A DNA stretch of 64,000 nt from Acinetobacter sp. YWS30-1. Its GTDB lineage: Bacteria; Pseudomonadota; Gammaproteobacteria; Pseudomonadales; Moraxellaceae. Position numbers and translations under genes: made by a program. Shown here in pieces: positions 46,477 to 58,029 of this stretch (the stretch's first letter is position 1; each line of letters opens with the position of its first letter). The stretch lies in NCBI RefSeq assembly GCF_033558715.1, contig NZ_CP114606.1:806001-870000 (forward strand). The letters are read 5' to 3'. The notes below the pieces were generated by a model. The model saw nothing but the letters and a program-made list of their open reading frames with translations. It was not told where the DNA came from and searched no databases.

Positions 46477-47952
46477 TTAACCAATCAATTTCTTCATCAA
46501 TTCATTCACTTGAGCAGGGTTGGCTTTACCACGTGACGCTTTCATCACCTGACCAACTAGACCGTTAAAGGCTTTCTCTTTACCAGATTTATACTCTTCA
46601 ACCATCTTCTCATTGGCAGCGAGCACTTCTTTAATGATTGCTTCAATCGCACCTGTATCAGTTTCCTGTTTCAGACCTTTCTCAGCAATAATTTCATCCG
46701 CAGTTTTGCCTTCTTCCCACATAAAGCCAAACACCTGTTTCGCGATCTTACCGCTAATGGTGTTATCAACAATACGTGCGATCATGCCACCCAGCTTCTC
46801 AGCAGATACAGGAGAGTCAGCAAGGTCTAGGCCAGCTTTGTTTAAAGCACCTGAGAATTCACCCATCACCCAGTTCGCAGCAATCTTACCTTGTGCAGCA
46901 CCGCCAGCAGCCTTAACGACTTCTTCGTAAAATTCTGACATTTCACGAGTCAGGGTCAGTACGTGAGCATCATACTCAGTCACACCGAAGTCAGCCACGA
47001 AACGCGCACGACGTGCAGCAGGCAGCTCAGGCATTTGCGCTTTAATCGCTTCGATTTGCGCATCTGGAATCACCACAGGCAACAAGTCTGGATCAGGGAA
47101 GTAGCGGTAATCGTTCGCTTCTTCCTTAGAACGCATTGAACGGGTTTCCATCTTCACAGGGTCGAACAGACGAGTTTCCTGATCAATGGTGCCGTCCCAT
47201 TCCAAAATTTCCATTTGACGTTCAATTTCAACATTGATCGCCTGTTCAATGAAACGGAATGAGTTCAGGTTTTTCAATTCACAACGTGTACCGAACGGTT
47301 GACCCGGACGACGTAAAGACACGTTACAGTCGGCACGGAACGAGCCTTCTGCCATGTTACCGTCAGAAATACCTAACCAGCGAACCAGCGTATGAATTGC
47401 TTTGATGTAGGCAACAGCTTCTTCAACAGAACGCATATCTGGTTCAGATACGATTTCAAGAAGCGGCGTACCGGCACGGTTCAAGTCGATGCCTGACATG
47501 CCTTCAAACTGGTCATGGATTGATTTACCTGCATCTTCCTCAAGGTGCGCACGAGTCACGCCAATACGTTTTACTGTGCCATCTTCAAGCTGGATGTCGA
47601 TATGACCCAAGCCCACAATCGGGTTGTCCATCTGGCTGATCTGGTAGCCTTTTGGAGAATCCGGGTAGAAGTAGTTTTTACGTGCAAATACAGAAGCCTG
47701 ATCGATATACGCATCGATCCCCAGACCAAAGCGAATCGCAAGATCAACCACTTCTTTGTTTAATACTGGCAATACGCCCGGCATCGCAAGGTCTACAAGG
47801 CTCGCCTGAGTGTTTGGATCATTACCAAATTCAGTTGATGAACCAGAGAAGATTTTAGATTTAGTCGCAAGCTGAGTGTGAATCTCGATACCAATAACGA
47901 CTTCCCAACCATCAATCAGGTTAGATTTTGGTTTAGCAGCGTTTTTAGCCAT
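46477..47952 (-). CDS. gatB: Aspartyl/glutamyl-tRNA amidotransferase subunit B
   Basis: GatB binds misacylated Glu-tRNA(Gln) or Asp-tRNA(Asn) and, with GatA and GatC, converts it to the correct amide form. The 491-residue protein has [21 protein letters not shown], the [18 protein letters not shown] active-site region, and the C-terminal YqeY-like tail ([21 protein letters not shown]). It overlaps gatA by one base. Its downstream terminator is broken by an IS4-family element, so read-through into the IS is possible. Confidence 0.97.
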   Translation of the reverse strand: MAKNAAKPKSNLIDGWEVVIGIEIHTQLATKSKIFSGSSTEFGNDPNTQASLVDLAMPGVLPVLNKEVVDLAIRFGLGIDAYIDQASVFARKNYFYPDSPKGYQISQMDNPIVGLGHIDIQLEDGTVKRIGVTRAHLEEDAGKSIHDQFEGMSGIDLNRAGTPLLEIVSEPDMRSVEEAVAYIKAIHTLVRWLGISDGNMAEGSFRADCNVSLRRPGQPFGTRCELKNLNSFRFIEQAINVEIERQMEILEWDGTIDQETRLFDPVKMETRSMRSKEEANDYRYFPDPDLLPVVIPDAQIEAIKAQMPELPAARRARFVADFGVTEYDAHVLTLTREMSEFYEEVVKAAGGAAQGKIAANWVMGEFSGALNKAGLDLADSPVSAEKLGGMIARIVDNTISGKIAKQVFGFMWEEGKTADEIIAEKGLKQETDTGAIEAIIKEVLAANEKMVEEYKSGKEKAFNGLVGQVMKASRGKANPAQVNELMKKLIG

Positions 47953-49430
47953 TATGCATTCTCCTCAGCAATTGCAGCGCGTTTAGTATGCCAATCGGTT
48001 GCTTGTTGATACTGATGTACCACAGACAACAATTGAGATTCTGACCAGTAGTTACCAATCAACTGTAAGCCAACTGGCAAGTTGTCTTTGTCAAAACCAA
48101 CAGGCGCGTTAATCGCAGGAAGACCGGCAAGGTTGACCGCGATGGTGTAGATGTCACCTAAGTACATTTCAACCGGAGACAGGTTCGCACCGATGCGATA
48201 TGCGGTAGTCGGTGCAGAAGGCGCAGCGATGACATCTACAGATTCAAATGCTTTTAAGAAATCTTGCTGGATTAAACGACGTACTTTTTGTGCTTTCACA
48301 TAATAAGCATCGTAATAACCCGCAGACAGGGCATAAGTACCAATCAGGATACGACGCTGAACTTCAGCACCAAAACCTTCTGAACGAGAACGTTTGTAAA
48401 GGTCGAGTAGATCTTTTGGCTCTTCACAACGGTAGCCATAACGTACGCCGTCATAACGAGACAGGTTAGAGGATGCTTCAGCCGGTGCGATCAGATAGTA
48501 AGTTGGAACATAAGCTTCTGTCATGTTGAGATCAATCTCAACCAGAGTTGCACCCATTTCTTCCAGTTTTTTCAGTGATTCTTCAACACGTGCTTTCACG
48601 TCTGCATCTAAACCTTCAACATTGAAGTACTGTTTTGGAATACCAATGCGTAGACCTTTTACAGAAGTCCCGTTCAGGTTGGCAACGTAGTCATCAACAT
48701 CTTTATCCATTGATGTTGAATCTTTAGCATCATGACCAGCCATCACATTCATCAGGTAAGCACAGTCTTCAGCTGAACGTGCCATTGGGCCGCCTTGGTC
48801 TAGAGATGATGCATACGCGATCATACCAAAACGTGATACACGGCCATAAGTCGGTTTTAGACCAGTCAGACCACAAAAAGATGCTGGTTGACGGATTGAA
48901 CCACCGGTATCCGTACCGGTTGCAAAAGGTGCCAGATCAGCAGCCACAACCGCAGCAGAACCACCTGAAGAACCGCCTGGAACGTGATCTAGTGCCCAAG
49001 GGTTTTTGGTCGCGCCAAAATAAGAAGACTCGGAAGTTGAACCCATGGCAAATTCATCCATGTTCACTTTACCAAGTGTGACTAAGCCCGCAGCTTTACC
49101 TTTCGCTACAACGGTCGCGTCGTAAGGAGAGATAAAATTGTCCAGCATTTTAGAACCGGCAGTGGTTTTAATGCCTTGGGTACAGAAAATATCTTTATGT
49201 GCAATGGGCACACCAGTCAGGGCGGTGGCGTTGCCTGCTTTGATTGCAGCATCGGCAGCATCAGCTTGAGCCAATGCCTGTTCAGCAGTCACGGTCACAT
49301 AAGCCTTGACCTGTGCATCAATTTTTTCGATGCGTTTTAAATAGTGTTGAGTCAATTCGCGGGATGAAAATTGAGCATTTGCCAAACCTTCAGTCAGTTC
49401 ACGAATGGATAAGCGATGTAAATCTGTCAT
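47952..49430 (-). CDS. gatA: Aspartyl/glutamyl-tRNA amidotransferase subunit A
   Basis: GatA is the amidase that frees ammonia from glutamine for the GatCAB complex. The Ser-cisSer-Lys triad is visible in PIAHKDIFC (Lys), [10 protein letters not shown] (cis-Ser region) and [13 protein letters not shown] (nucleophile Ser). It is 492 residues and full length. It is the middle gene of gatCAB, one base overlapping gatB and 52 bases from gatC. Confidence 0.97.
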   Translation of the reverse strand: MTDLHRLSIRELTEGLANAQFSSRELTQHYLKRIEKIDAQVKAYVTVTAEQALAQADAADAAIKAGNATALTGVPIAHKDIFCTQGIKTTAGSKMLDNFISPYDATVVAKGKAAGLVTLGKVNMDEFAMGSTSESSYFGATKNPWALDHVPGGSSGGSAAVVAADLAPFATGTDTGGSIRQPASFCGLTGLKPTYGRVSRFGMIAYASSLDQGGPMARSAEDCAYLMNVMAGHDAKDSTSMDKDVDDYVANLNGTSVKGLRIGIPKQYFNVEGLDADVKARVEESLKKLEEMGATLVEIDLNMTEAYVPTYYLIAPAEASSNLSRYDGVRYGYRCEEPKDLLDLYKRSRSEGFGAEVQRRILIGTYALSAGYYDAYYVKAQKVRRLIQQDFLKAFESVDVIAAPSAPTTAYRIGANLSPVEMYLGDIYTIAVNLAGLPAINAPVGFDKDNLPVGLQLIGNYWSESQLLSVVHQYQQATDWHTKRAAIAEENA

Positions 49431-49482
49431 GAGAAATAATTCTTTACGTTTAATTTAATAAAAAGAATGAACTGGGTAGTAA

Positions 49483-49797
49483 TTACTCAATCACGCGTGG
49501 GACGAGATACAAACCGTCCTGTACAGCAGGTGCAACTGCTTGGTATTCCTCACGATGATTGCTTTCCGACACGACATCTTCACGTAAAGGCTGTGGGTGG
49601 TCGAAAGGGCTTTTCAGTGGTTCAACACCGTCAGTATCGATGCCTTTCAGGGTTTCCATCATGCCTAAAATTTTATTTAAACTTTGAGCATATTCAGCAG
49701 ATTGCGTATCATTAAGAGATAACCTTGCGAGGTTGGCAATAGCTGAAACTGTTTCTGCATTTAAATCTGCAGAAGACTGTGCATCCGATGTAGACAT
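49483..49797 (-). CDS. gatC: Aspartyl/glutamyl-tRNA amidotransferase subunit C
   Basis: GatC is the small subunit that wraps around GatA and GatB and stabilises the complex. The 104-residue protein has the segments AIANLARLSLNDTQ and LNKILGMMETLKGIDTDGVEPL, typical of GatC, and ends DGLYLVPRVIE. It is the first gene of the gatCAB operon and diverges from mreB. Confidence 0.94.
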   Translation of the reverse strand: MSTSDAQSSADLNAETVSAIANLARLSLNDTQSAEYAQSLNKILGMMETLKGIDTDGVEPLKSPFDHPQPLREDVVSESNHREEYQAVAPAVQDGLYLVPRVIE

Positions 49798-49908
49798 AAT
49801 ATTACCTAATCAGTATTAAAAAAATTCAAATTATCATGCGTTATGATAAGCGATTGACTTGTCCAAATCATCACATTTAGTTAAAGTGGCCACCTTGCGT
49901 CCATATAA

Positions 49909-50976
<1,068 letters not shown>

Positions 50977-50992
50977 GACAAGGATTCGGCGG

Positions 50993-51850
50993 GTGCAAGC
51001 ACATCTGTTTTCTCGACAACCGCCATCTTTTCGCTCTTTTATCATTGCACTGATAACATGTCTGGTGGTGCTGTTCTTTGACTGGCGCATGCCACATGTT
51101 GTTCAACCTGCAAGGGATGTCTTGTACGCGGCCTATAATCCCATTTATGCCGTGGCCAGCTATCCGGTACTGTCGCGAGAATGGCTGAATCAACAAACCA
51201 AATCTGAAGCACAACTGCGTCGTGAGAACACCGCGATGCGGGCTGAGCTATTGCAGGCGCAAGTTCGCTTACAAAAAATTGCAGAGCTTTCTGCGGAAAA
51301 TACCCGTTTGCGTGGTCTTTTAGATACCCCTCTGATTCTTGATGGGCGTATGGAAATTGCTGAGGTGATTGGTACCGATGCTGATCCGCTGCGCCATATC
51401 ATCGTGATCAACCGTGGTTCCAATAACAAGCTGAAAGTCGGTCAGACCGTACTGGATGATATGGGGATTATGGGACAGATTATTGATGTCTATCCGCATA
51501 GTAGCCGGGTCATGCTGCTCTCTGATAAAGAACACTCCTTGTCAGTGCGTCTGGAACATACTGGTATGCGTGCCATTGTCTCGGGGACCGGGGATCTGGG
51601 ACGCCTGAAAATGGAATATGTACCGACCAGCGCCAATATCAAAGTCGGTGAAAAAGTTTACAGCTCGGGTCTGGGACAGCATTTTCCGGCAGGTTATCTG
51701 GTGGGGACGGTCTCTAACGTGAAACGGCATAATTCAGGGGAATTTGCCCAGATTGATGTTACTCCAGCGGCACAGTTGGCCGGTGGTCATCATGTCGTCG
51801 TGCTGTTCTCTGACTCATTAGCGATGGAGCAACCGCATGTCAATCGCTAA
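50993..51850 (+). CDS. mreC: Rod shape-determining protein MreC
   Basis: MreC is a membrane-anchored periplasmic scaffold of the elongasome. The 285-residue protein has a short cytoplasmic start, one transmembrane helix (about residues 14-30), a coiled-coil (LRRENTAMRAELLQAQVRLQKI is its core region, residues about 68-105), and the MreC beta domains with SSRVMLLSDKEHSL and YSSGLGQHFPAGYLVG. GTG is the start. It overlaps mreD by 14 bases. Confidence 0.95.
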   Translation: MQAHLFSRQPPSFRSFIIALITCLVVLFFDWRMPHVVQPARDVLYAAYNPIYAVASYPVLSREWLNQQTKSEAQLRRENTAMRAELLQAQVRLQKIAELSAENTRLRGLLDTPLILDGRMEIAEVIGTDADPLRHIIVINRGSNNKLKVGQTVLDDMGIMGQIIDVYPHSSRVMLLSDKEHSLSVRLEHTGMRAIVSGTGDLGRLKMEYVPTSANIKVGEKVYSSGLGQHFPAGYLVGTVSNVKRHNSGEFAQIDVTPAAQLAGGHHVVVLFSDSLAMEQPHVNR

Positions 51851-52328
51851 GATGCGACCTAAAACACATCGTGATCCTTTATTTGCCATTGTCATTTCGG
51901 TGATCGTGGCTTCTGTTCTCTCAGTCTATCCACTGTCTTACGAGACCTCGGGATGGCGTCCATTATTTATGTTAATGGTCATGCTGTTCTGGGTATTGTG
52001 TCAGCCGACCTGGTGTGGAATCTGGTTTGCATTTGCTACCGGGATCTTCATTGATTTACTGCTTGATGCGCCTTTAGGTCTCAATGCACTTAGCTTTATC
52101 ATCATTGCTTTTGTGGCACGTTTCCTGACCCGTGAGCGCCGTATTCTGACCTTTGCTAATTTATGGGTCATTACGGCAATTGCGATTCTGGCACATTTGA
52201 TGATTATCTTCTTTGCCCAGATTTCGACCGGCGTACAATTCTCATTTGCACGACATTGGATTCCCATGCTGACTAGTGTCATCATATGGCCAGTGCTTTA
52301 TTACTTTTTGAGAAAATGGCGCATTTAA
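51837..52328 (+). CDS. mreD: Rod shape-determining protein MreD
   Basis: MreD is the integral-membrane partner of MreC. The 163-residue protein has about five hydrophobic helices and the FIDLLLDAPLGLNAL motif conserved in MreD, with RFLTRERRI after it. It overlaps mreC at its start and maf at its end, so translation of the set is coupled. Confidence 0.93.
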   Translation: MSIAKMRPKTHRDPLFAIVISVIVASVLSVYPLSYETSGWRPLFMLMVMLFWVLCQPTWCGIWFAFATGIFIDLLLDAPLGLNALSFIIIAFVARFLTRERRILTFANLWVITAIAILAHLMIIFFAQISTGVQFSFARHWIPMLTSVIIWPVLYYFLRKWRI

Positions 52329-52882
52329 TCCTCGCTTCCAGCTCACCCCGACGCCGTGAACTTTTGCAGCAACTCGGGCTGAACTTTGAGATCTGTAGCC
52401 CAGATGTAGACGAATCTGTACTGGAAAATGAGTCCATTGCAGCCTATGTCGAACGTCTGGCGCAAGTCAAAGCGGAAGCGGTGGCCAAGCTGTTTCCGGA
52501 TGCCATTATTATTGCTGCGGATACCAGTTTAGGTGTGAATAATGAGATTTTGGGGAAACCTGAATCCAAACAGCATGCCTTTGAAATGTGGGAAAAAATT
52601 TCAGGGAGATGGCATGATGTGTATACTGGCGTGTGCGTCCGCACAAAAGAAGAAAAATACAGTATAGTAGTTCGTACACAGGTTGAATTTCAGCCAATAA
52701 ATAGCCATGATATGGAAAGTTACTGGGCAACAGGTGAGCCGCTTGGGAAAGCAGGCGCCTATGCAATACAGGGAATTGCAGCGCGTTATATTCCAAGAAT
52801 AGAAGGTAGTTATTCTAATGTAGTGGGATTGCCACTATATGAAACAGTACAGTTATTGCAGACGGTTAAGGCACTAAATTAA
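52316..52882 (+). CDS. maf: Maf-family nucleotide pyrophosphatase
   Basis: Maf proteins hydrolyse nucleoside triphosphates (dTTP/UTP type) to monophosphates, guarding against modified bases. ATG 52316 gives MAHLILASSSPRRRELL, the usual start with its SSSPRR motif. IIAADTSLGVNNEILGKP and the ISGRWHDVYTGV segment are also family motifs. It overlaps mreD by 13 bases. The frame is open 10 codons earlier, inside mreD, but that start is not expected. Length is 188 residues. Confidence 0.93.
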   Translation: MAHLILASSSPRRRELLQQLGLNFEICSPDVDESVLENESIAAYVERLAQVKAEAVAKLFPDAIIIAADTSLGVNNEILGKPESKQHAFEMWEKISGRWHDVYTGVCVRTKEEKYSIVVRTQVEFQPINSHDMESYWATGEPLGKAGAYAIQGIAARYIPRIEGSYSNVVGLPLYETVQLLQTVKALN

Positions 52883-52921
52883 CTGCTGAAAAAGAATTCT
52901 TATAATGTTTTGAGTGTTGTT

Positions 52922-54376
52922 ATGTCTGACGAGTTGTTGATTAACGTCACACCGATGGAATGTCGGGTGGCGTTGATTGAAAACGGCACGGTGAATGAAC
53001 TGTTTGTCGAGCGTACGGCCAAGCGCGGATTGGTCGGGAATATCTATAAAGGAAAAGTGGTCCGGGTCTTGCCGGGCATGCAGGCCGCTTTTGTTGATAT
53101 TGGCCTGTCCAGAACGGCATTTTTGCATATCAATGACATGGTCTGGCCACGTAACCAGCCAACGCCGAATGTATTCGAACTGCTGCAGCCGGGTCTGATT
53201 CTTACCGTTCAGGTGATGAAAGACATGCTCGGTACCAAGGGCGCACGCCTATCTACTGATCTTTCTATTCCTTCACGTTATTTGGTCCTGATGCCATATG
53301 GCAATCATATTGGCGTATCGCAGCGGATTGAATCCGAAGATGAACGCAATCGTTTACGCTCGATCATTGAGCGTATTCAGGCAGAACACAAGTTGCCTGG
53401 CTCCGTGATTGTCCGTACTGCTGCGGATGGCATTGAAGAAGAGGCGATTGCACAGGATATGGCTTACTTAGCCAAACTGTGGGAATACATCCAGCGCAAA
53501 CAAAAAGTTATTGCAGTGCCTTCATTGATCTTTGAAGAGCTGCCTTTGCCACAGCGTGTCATTCGTGACCTAGCCAATGAAGAAACCGAAAAGATCTATA
53601 TCGATTCACGCGAAATTCACGGCAAGTTGAAAGAGTTTGTGGATGAGTTCGTGCCGAATATGAAAGACCGTTTACTGCATTATCCGGGCGAGCGACCAAT
53701 TTTCGATTTGTACAATGTCGAAGAAGATCTGCAAAAGGCTTTACAAACCCGTGTCGCACTGAAGTCCGGTGGTTATCTGATGATTGACCAGACTGAAGCC
53801 ATGACCACCATTGATGTTAATACCGGTTCTTATGTGGGCGGCCGCTCGCTGGAAGATACGGTGTTTAAAACCAATATGGAAGCCACACAGGTGATTGCAC
53901 GTCAGCTGCGTCTGCGTAATCTGGGCGGTATTATCATCATCGACTTCATTGACATGCAGGAAGCCCAGCACCGTGAAGAGGTGATGAACCAGTTTGTGAA
54001 AATGCTGGAACGTGATCATGCCAAAACCAAGATCACCCAGGTGTCTGAACTGGGGTTGGTGGAGATGACGCGTAAGCGTACCCGTGAGTCTTTGGAACAC
54101 TTGTTATGCGAGTCCTGTCCGACCTGTCAGGGACGTGGATATGTGAAAACAGCAGAATCAGTGTGTTACGAAATCTTTCGGGAAATCCTGCGCTATGCTC
54201 GCGCTTATGAATCACAAAGTGGCTTTACTGTTGTTGCTCATCCGGCAGTGATTGATCGGCTGTTGACTGCAGAAGCCCCGGCTGTGGCGGATCTGGAACA
54301 CTTTATTAATCGTGTAATTAAATTCCAGGTCGAAAATTTATACACACAAGAGCAATACGATATCATTCTTAGCTGA
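52922..54376 (+). CDS. rng: Ribonuclease G
   Basis: RNase G is an RNase E-family endoribonuclease that matures the 5' end of 16S rRNA and degrades some mRNAs. ATG 52922 gives MSDELLINVTPMECRVAL. An S1 domain follows (GNIYKGKVVRVLPGMQAAFVD core), then the catalytic DNase I-like region with TIDVNTGS and IIIDFIDM. The zinc-link cysteines are in CESCPTCQGRG. It is 484 residues and lacks the long RNase E tail. Confidence 0.95.
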   Translation: MSDELLINVTPMECRVALIENGTVNELFVERTAKRGLVGNIYKGKVVRVLPGMQAAFVDIGLSRTAFLHINDMVWPRNQPTPNVFELLQPGLILTVQVMKDMLGTKGARLSTDLSIPSRYLVLMPYGNHIGVSQRIESEDERNRLRSIIERIQAEHKLPGSVIVRTAADGIEEEAIAQDMAYLAKLWEYIQRKQKVIAVPSLIFEELPLPQRVIRDLANEETEKIYIDSREIHGKLKEFVDEFVPNMKDRLLHYPGERPIFDLYNVEEDLQKALQTRVALKSGGYLMIDQTEAMTTIDVNTGSYVGGRSLEDTVFKTNMEATQVIARQLRLRNLGGIIIIDFIDMQEAQHREEVMNQFVKMLERDHAKTKITQVSELGLVEMTRKRTRESLEHLLCESCPTCQGRGYVKTAESVCYEIFREILRYARAYESQSGFTVVAHPAVIDRLLTAEAPAVADLEHFINRVIKFQVENLYTQEQYDIILS

Positions 54377-54505
54377 AATTGTAACAGAATATCGTTAAAC
54401 ACTTGTTACATCTGAAATTTTACAACTCTACTGATATTTACAATACTAGAAACATCAAATTAGCCAAAGCCTTTCTCCCAGTTCTAGGCTTAGCAAAAGG
54501 AGTCT

Positions 54506-54682
54506 ATGATGAGTATGAGTAAAGTTGTAATCAATAAAAGCTTGAAACACGTATTAGAACCAAAGGCTGTGCATGCAGGATATATTGTGGATGAACGCGG
54601 GAATGAAGTTCAGATTACAGCTTCTATGATTCGCTCTGTCTGCCATCAGTTATTGAAACAATGTCGTACTATTAAAAGTTAA
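54506..54682 (+). CDS. Small protein of 58 residues
   Basis: A strong AAAAGGAG site lies a few bases before ATG 54506. The protein starts MMSMSKVVINKSLKHVLEPK and contains YIVDERGNEVQITASMIRSVC, with a basic end (QCRTIKS). It looks soluble. The family was not recognised. The ribosome site, the coding pattern, and a terminator 60 bases after the stop make a real gene likely. Confidence 0.65.
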   Translation: MMSMSKVVINKSLKHVLEPKAVHAGYIVDERGNEVQITASMIRSVCHQLLKQCRTIKS

Positions 54683-54740
54683 TTAAACCAAAATAGATTG
54701 CGGTTGTATGAATTTCATTCAAACTGTAAAAAGAATAAAA

Positions 54741-54770
54741 TAAAGGGGCTTAAATTGCCCCTTTATTTTT
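54741..54770. terminator. Bidirectional rho-independent terminator
   Basis: AAAGGGGC pairs perfectly with GCCCCTTT around a seven-base loop, with T-rich sequence on either strand. It can serve the small gene at 54506 and the convergent atfA. Confidence 0.88.
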
Positions 54771-54839
54771 TACTAAATGATTGGCAAAAGTGCTCACACA
54801 CTTTTTAGCAGTCCATTGCCAGATTTTATTCGTCCGCGG

Positions 54840-56222
54840 CTAACTGACCGCTTTCAACTTTGGGACGGGTTCACCATCCACAATCCGTTCGAAGCGTTGA
54901 ATTTCTTCTTCAAGATGAGTCAATAGATTCTGCATTTTGGGTAGAGCATTACGGCAAGCAGTAAGACCTACTTCAAGCTTGTCCATATAACTGGTCATGG
55001 TGATATTCAGTGCCTGTCCATCCAGTACAATCGAAGCCGGATATAAGGCTTCCAAACGTGCGCCATTCCAGTACAGAGGTTTCTGAGGACCAGGGACATT
55101 GGAAATGATCACGTTAAATGCCTGACGTTTTGGCATTAAGCCAGATGCAATATTGAATCCTGCAAGACCGTAGACAAAAGCACTATAGTTCAGAATCTGA
55201 TTGGCATTCATGCGCTTAAAGCGTTCTTTAGCACTGAGTACACTGCGACGTACCGTTTTAAGACGCTCCAAAGGATCATCCTTATGCGTGCCCAGATTCG
55301 CCAGAATCATGGTAATACGGTTGGAAACATCGGAGTCATCGCTACGTACAGAAGCGGGCACCATTGCAATTAATGGTTTTTTCGGCAAGGCATTTTGTGT
55401 GAGTAAATATTCGCGTAAGGCACCTGAACAGATCGCTAACACGATATCATTAATCGTTACACCTAAAGCTTTAGAAATATGACGCAGACGCGAGAACTCA
55501 AAAGATTGGGCTGCGAAACGACGAGAGGCACTGACACGCTGATTTAAAATAGAACTTGGTGCTTGAAAGCTGGACACATAATCCGGATTACGCCCCATAT
55601 CTTTTAGTACGGTTTGTGATAATTCATAAGCCACTCGTGGCGTACATTCCAGCTGGCCTTTAATCGCCTGTAACACATTCTTCATGCGGCTGACTTTCGG
55701 CGCTTTCAGACGTTTTGCTCGTGGACCTTCTACACACCAAGGTGGCACAATACTTTTCGCATGTGGATCATGGGAAAGTGATTTTTCTACCAGACGCATG
55801 CCTGCAATACCATCTACCATCGCATGGTGAATCTTGAAGTACATGGCAAAACGGTTGCCTTCAATGCCTTCAATAATATGACAGGTCCATAAAGGTTTAG
55901 CGCGGTCAATCAGTGCGCTGTGTTCTTGGGAAATATAAGTCAGCAGCTCGCGGATACGCCCAGGTTTCGGTAAGGCAATATGACGAAAATGATGATCTAA
56001 ATCAAACTCTTCATCTTCATCCCAAAATAAACCGTTTAAATAGTTATTAAATGGAGGAATCGGTGAGGATTTGGAATTGCGAATATCAGTCACCAGATCC
56101 CGGATAAAAGAGGCTGGTGCATTGTCAGGAATTTGAAACAAAAATAACCCGCCTACATGCATAGGCTGCTGCCGTTTCTCTAAAGACAAAAAAATAAAGT
56201 CAATCGGATGTAATGGACGCAT
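54840..56222 (-). CDS. atfA: Wax ester synthase/diacylglycerol acyltransferase
   Basis: WS/DGAT makes wax esters and triacylglycerol from acyl-CoA with fatty alcohols or diacylglycerol, the storage lipids of Acinetobacter. The 460-residue protein begins MRPLHPIDFIFLSLEKRQQP and has the catalytic HHAMVDG motif near residue 133. The later NVPGP and NWNGA-like (YWNGARLEALYP) segments are also those of AtfA from strain ADP1, with nearly the same length. It is a single gene. Confidence 0.95.
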   Translation of the reverse strand: MRPLHPIDFIFLSLEKRQQPMHVGGLFLFQIPDNAPASFIRDLVTDIRNSKSSPIPPFNNYLNGLFWDEDEEFDLDHHFRHIALPKPGRIRELLTYISQEHSALIDRAKPLWTCHIIEGIEGNRFAMYFKIHHAMVDGIAGMRLVEKSLSHDPHAKSIVPPWCVEGPRAKRLKAPKVSRMKNVLQAIKGQLECTPRVAYELSQTVLKDMGRNPDYVSSFQAPSSILNQRVSASRRFAAQSFEFSRLRHISKALGVTINDIVLAICSGALREYLLTQNALPKKPLIAMVPASVRSDDSDVSNRITMILANLGTHKDDPLERLKTVRRSVLSAKERFKRMNANQILNYSAFVYGLAGFNIASGLMPKRQAFNVIISNVPGPQKPLYWNGARLEALYPASIVLDGQALNITMTSYMDKLEVGLTACRNALPKMQNLLTHLEEEIQRFERIVDGEPVPKLKAVS

Positions 56223-56358
56223 AGCGTAGATTGCCTCACTGCATTTTCTTCAGCTGCTCATGTATAAGCAACCTTGTTAGAATTATTGGTATCACATTAC
56301 AAAGTATAGCGATTTTGTCGCATAAAGGTACTGATTTTTCTGTAGCCGATTGGTTCAC

Positions 56359-56391
56359 AAAAAAACCACCCGACGAACGGATGGTTTTTTA
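56359..56391 (-). terminator. Rho-independent terminator after cysH
   Basis: AAAAAACCA pairs with TGGTTTTTT, extended inward with one mismatch, around a loop of about seven bases. It lies just past the cysH stop and has a T-run on the - strand. Confidence 0.85.
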
Positions 56392-56394
56392 AGA

Positions 56395-57129
56395 TTATTT
56401 TTTCAAGTTCCCGGCATGCAAGCCACATTCTTTATGGGTGGCTTCTTCCCACCACCAGCGTCCTTCACGTTCATGCTGATTTGGCAGCACAGGACGGGTA
56501 CAAGGTTCACAGCCAATGGAGATAAAACCTTTTTCATGTAGTGGGTTGTATGGAATTTCCATCATTCGGATATAATTCCACACATCTGCACTAGACCAGT
56601 TGGCAAGGGGATTATATTTAATCAGCTGTTTGCCTGGACCAGAAAAACCTTCATCAGATTGAACCACTGGAATGTCATTACGTGTTCCCGGGCTTTGGTC
56701 TTTACGCTGACCGGTAATCCAGCCATCTAAAGTTGCCAGTTTTTTGCGTAAAGGTTGCACCTTGCGGATTCCGCAACATTCCTGATGGCCGTCACGGTAG
56801 AAACTGAACAAACCTTTTTCAGTCGTCAGTTGTTGAATCTCCTCTGTTTCCGGGAAACAGATTTCGATATCAATATTATAGTGCTGGCGAACTTTTTCAA
56901 TAAATTGATAAGTCTCAGCATGCAGACGCCCTGTATCCAGGCTAAATACCCGGAAAGGTTTACCTAAATTGGATGCCATATCAATCAGTACGACATCTTC
57001 TGCACCAGAAAATGAAATGGCAATTTCGCCTTCCTGCTCGAGAGCAAGCGCTAAAATTTCACTTGGTGATTTATCTGCATATTCAGATGCAAGCGCATCT
57101 ACCATAGCAATAGTGGGGATTTTGGTCAT
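56395..57129 (-). CDS. cysH: Adenylyl-sulfate (APS) reductase, CysH family
   Basis: The enzyme reduces activated sulfate to sulfite for cysteine synthesis. The 244-residue protein has [11 protein letters not shown] and CEPCTRPV, the two cysteine pairs that hold a [4Fe-4S] cluster. That cluster marks the APS-using type rather than the PAPS-using E. coli type. The catalytic cysteine is in KECGLHAG at the C-terminus. The nucleotide-binding start [13 protein letters not shown] fits. It is a single gene with AGGA upstream and a terminator after it. Confidence 0.93.
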   Translation of the reverse strand: MTKIPTIAMVDALASEYADKSPSEILALALEQEGEIAISFSGAEDVVLIDMASNLGKPFRVFSLDTGRLHAETYQFIEKVRQHYNIDIEICFPETEEIQQLTTEKGLFSFYRDGHQECCGIRKVQPLRKKLATLDGWITGQRKDQSPGTRNDIPVVQSDEGFSGPGKQLIKYNPLANWSSADVWNYIRMMEIPYNPLHEKGFISIGCEPCTRPVLPNQHEREGRWWWEEATHKECGLHAGNLKK

Positions 57130-57337
57130 ATGAGTCCTGGCGGCATAGGCTTGGAAATGACGTGGCCTATATGAATTTATTTCAGATTTATTCTATTTTA
57201 ATAGAAATGCCCAAAGCTACTTATCACTAAAAAATAAATACTTATGAAAAAAACAGATTTAAAAAAGAACAGTGCAAAATCTTTTTCTTCAGCTATGATA
57301 GGGCAAAATTTTTTCAATACAACTGAGGGGATGCTTC

Positions 57338-57955
57338 ATGGAAGTCGTATGTCTAGATCTAGAGGGCGTTTTGGTTCCAGAAATCTGGATCAATTTTGCT
57401 AAAAAAACAGGTATTAAAGAGCTCGAAGCAACGACACGTGATATTCCTGACTATGATGTGTTGATGACCCAGCGTTTGAATATTTTAAAACAGCATGGTT
57501 TGGGTCTAAATGATATCCAGGCTGTGATTGCGGATATGGGGCCATTTGAAGGCGCCAAGGAATTTGTAGAATGGGTAAGTACTCATTTTCAGCTGATTAT
57601 TCTGTCTGACACTTTCTATGAATTTGCTCATCCTCTAATGAAGCAACTAGGCTGGCCAACGATTTTCTGTCATAAGCTGGAAACTGATGAAGAGGGCATG
57701 ATCACTGCTTATAAACTTCGTCAGCCGGACCAAAAACGTCAAGCCGTAAAAGCATTACATGGCTTGAACTTCCGTGTGATTGCAGCAGGAGATTCTTATA
57801 ATGATACCACGATGCTAGGTGAAGCAGATCATGGTTTCCTATTTGATGCGCCTGAAAATGTGATTGCTGAATTCCCGCAATTCCCGCCAATTCGTGGTTA
57901 TGATGCGTTAAAAGAAGCGATTCGTAATGCTTCAGTACGTGATATTCCAGCTTAA
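57338..57955 (+). CDS. thrH: Phosphoserine phosphatase / homoserine phosphotransferase ThrH
   Basis: ThrH is a HAD-family enzyme that removes phosphate from phosphoserine and can pass it to homoserine. The 205-residue protein starts MEVVCLDLEGVLVPEIW, where DLEGV is the nucleophile motif with the Glu typical of ThrH. LSDTFYEF (motif II) and AAGDSYNDTTML (motif IV) are intact. GAGGGG lies upstream of ATG 57338. It is a single gene. Confidence 0.93.
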   Translation: MEVVCLDLEGVLVPEIWINFAKKTGIKELEATTRDIPDYDVLMTQRLNILKQHGLGLNDIQAVIADMGPFEGAKEFVEWVSTHFQLIILSDTFYEFAHPLMKQLGWPTIFCHKLETDEEGMITAYKLRQPDQKRQAVKALHGLNFRVIAAGDSYNDTTMLGEADHGFLFDAPENVIAEFPQFPPIRGYDALKEAIRNASVRDIPA

Positions 57956-57976
57956 TATTTAAGTGTATGTAATAAA

Positions 57977-58004
57977 AGAAAGGGCGCTTATAGCGCCCTT
58001 TCTT
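57977..58004. terminator. Bidirectional terminator between thrH and OmpP1/FadL gene
   Basis: AAGAAAGGGCGC pairs with GCGCCCTTTCTT around a four- to five-base loop, with A/T-rich flanks. It serves thrH and the convergent gene at 58030. Confidence 0.88.
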
Positions 58005-58029
58005 GTTGAATACTAATTTTTTAACGCAA

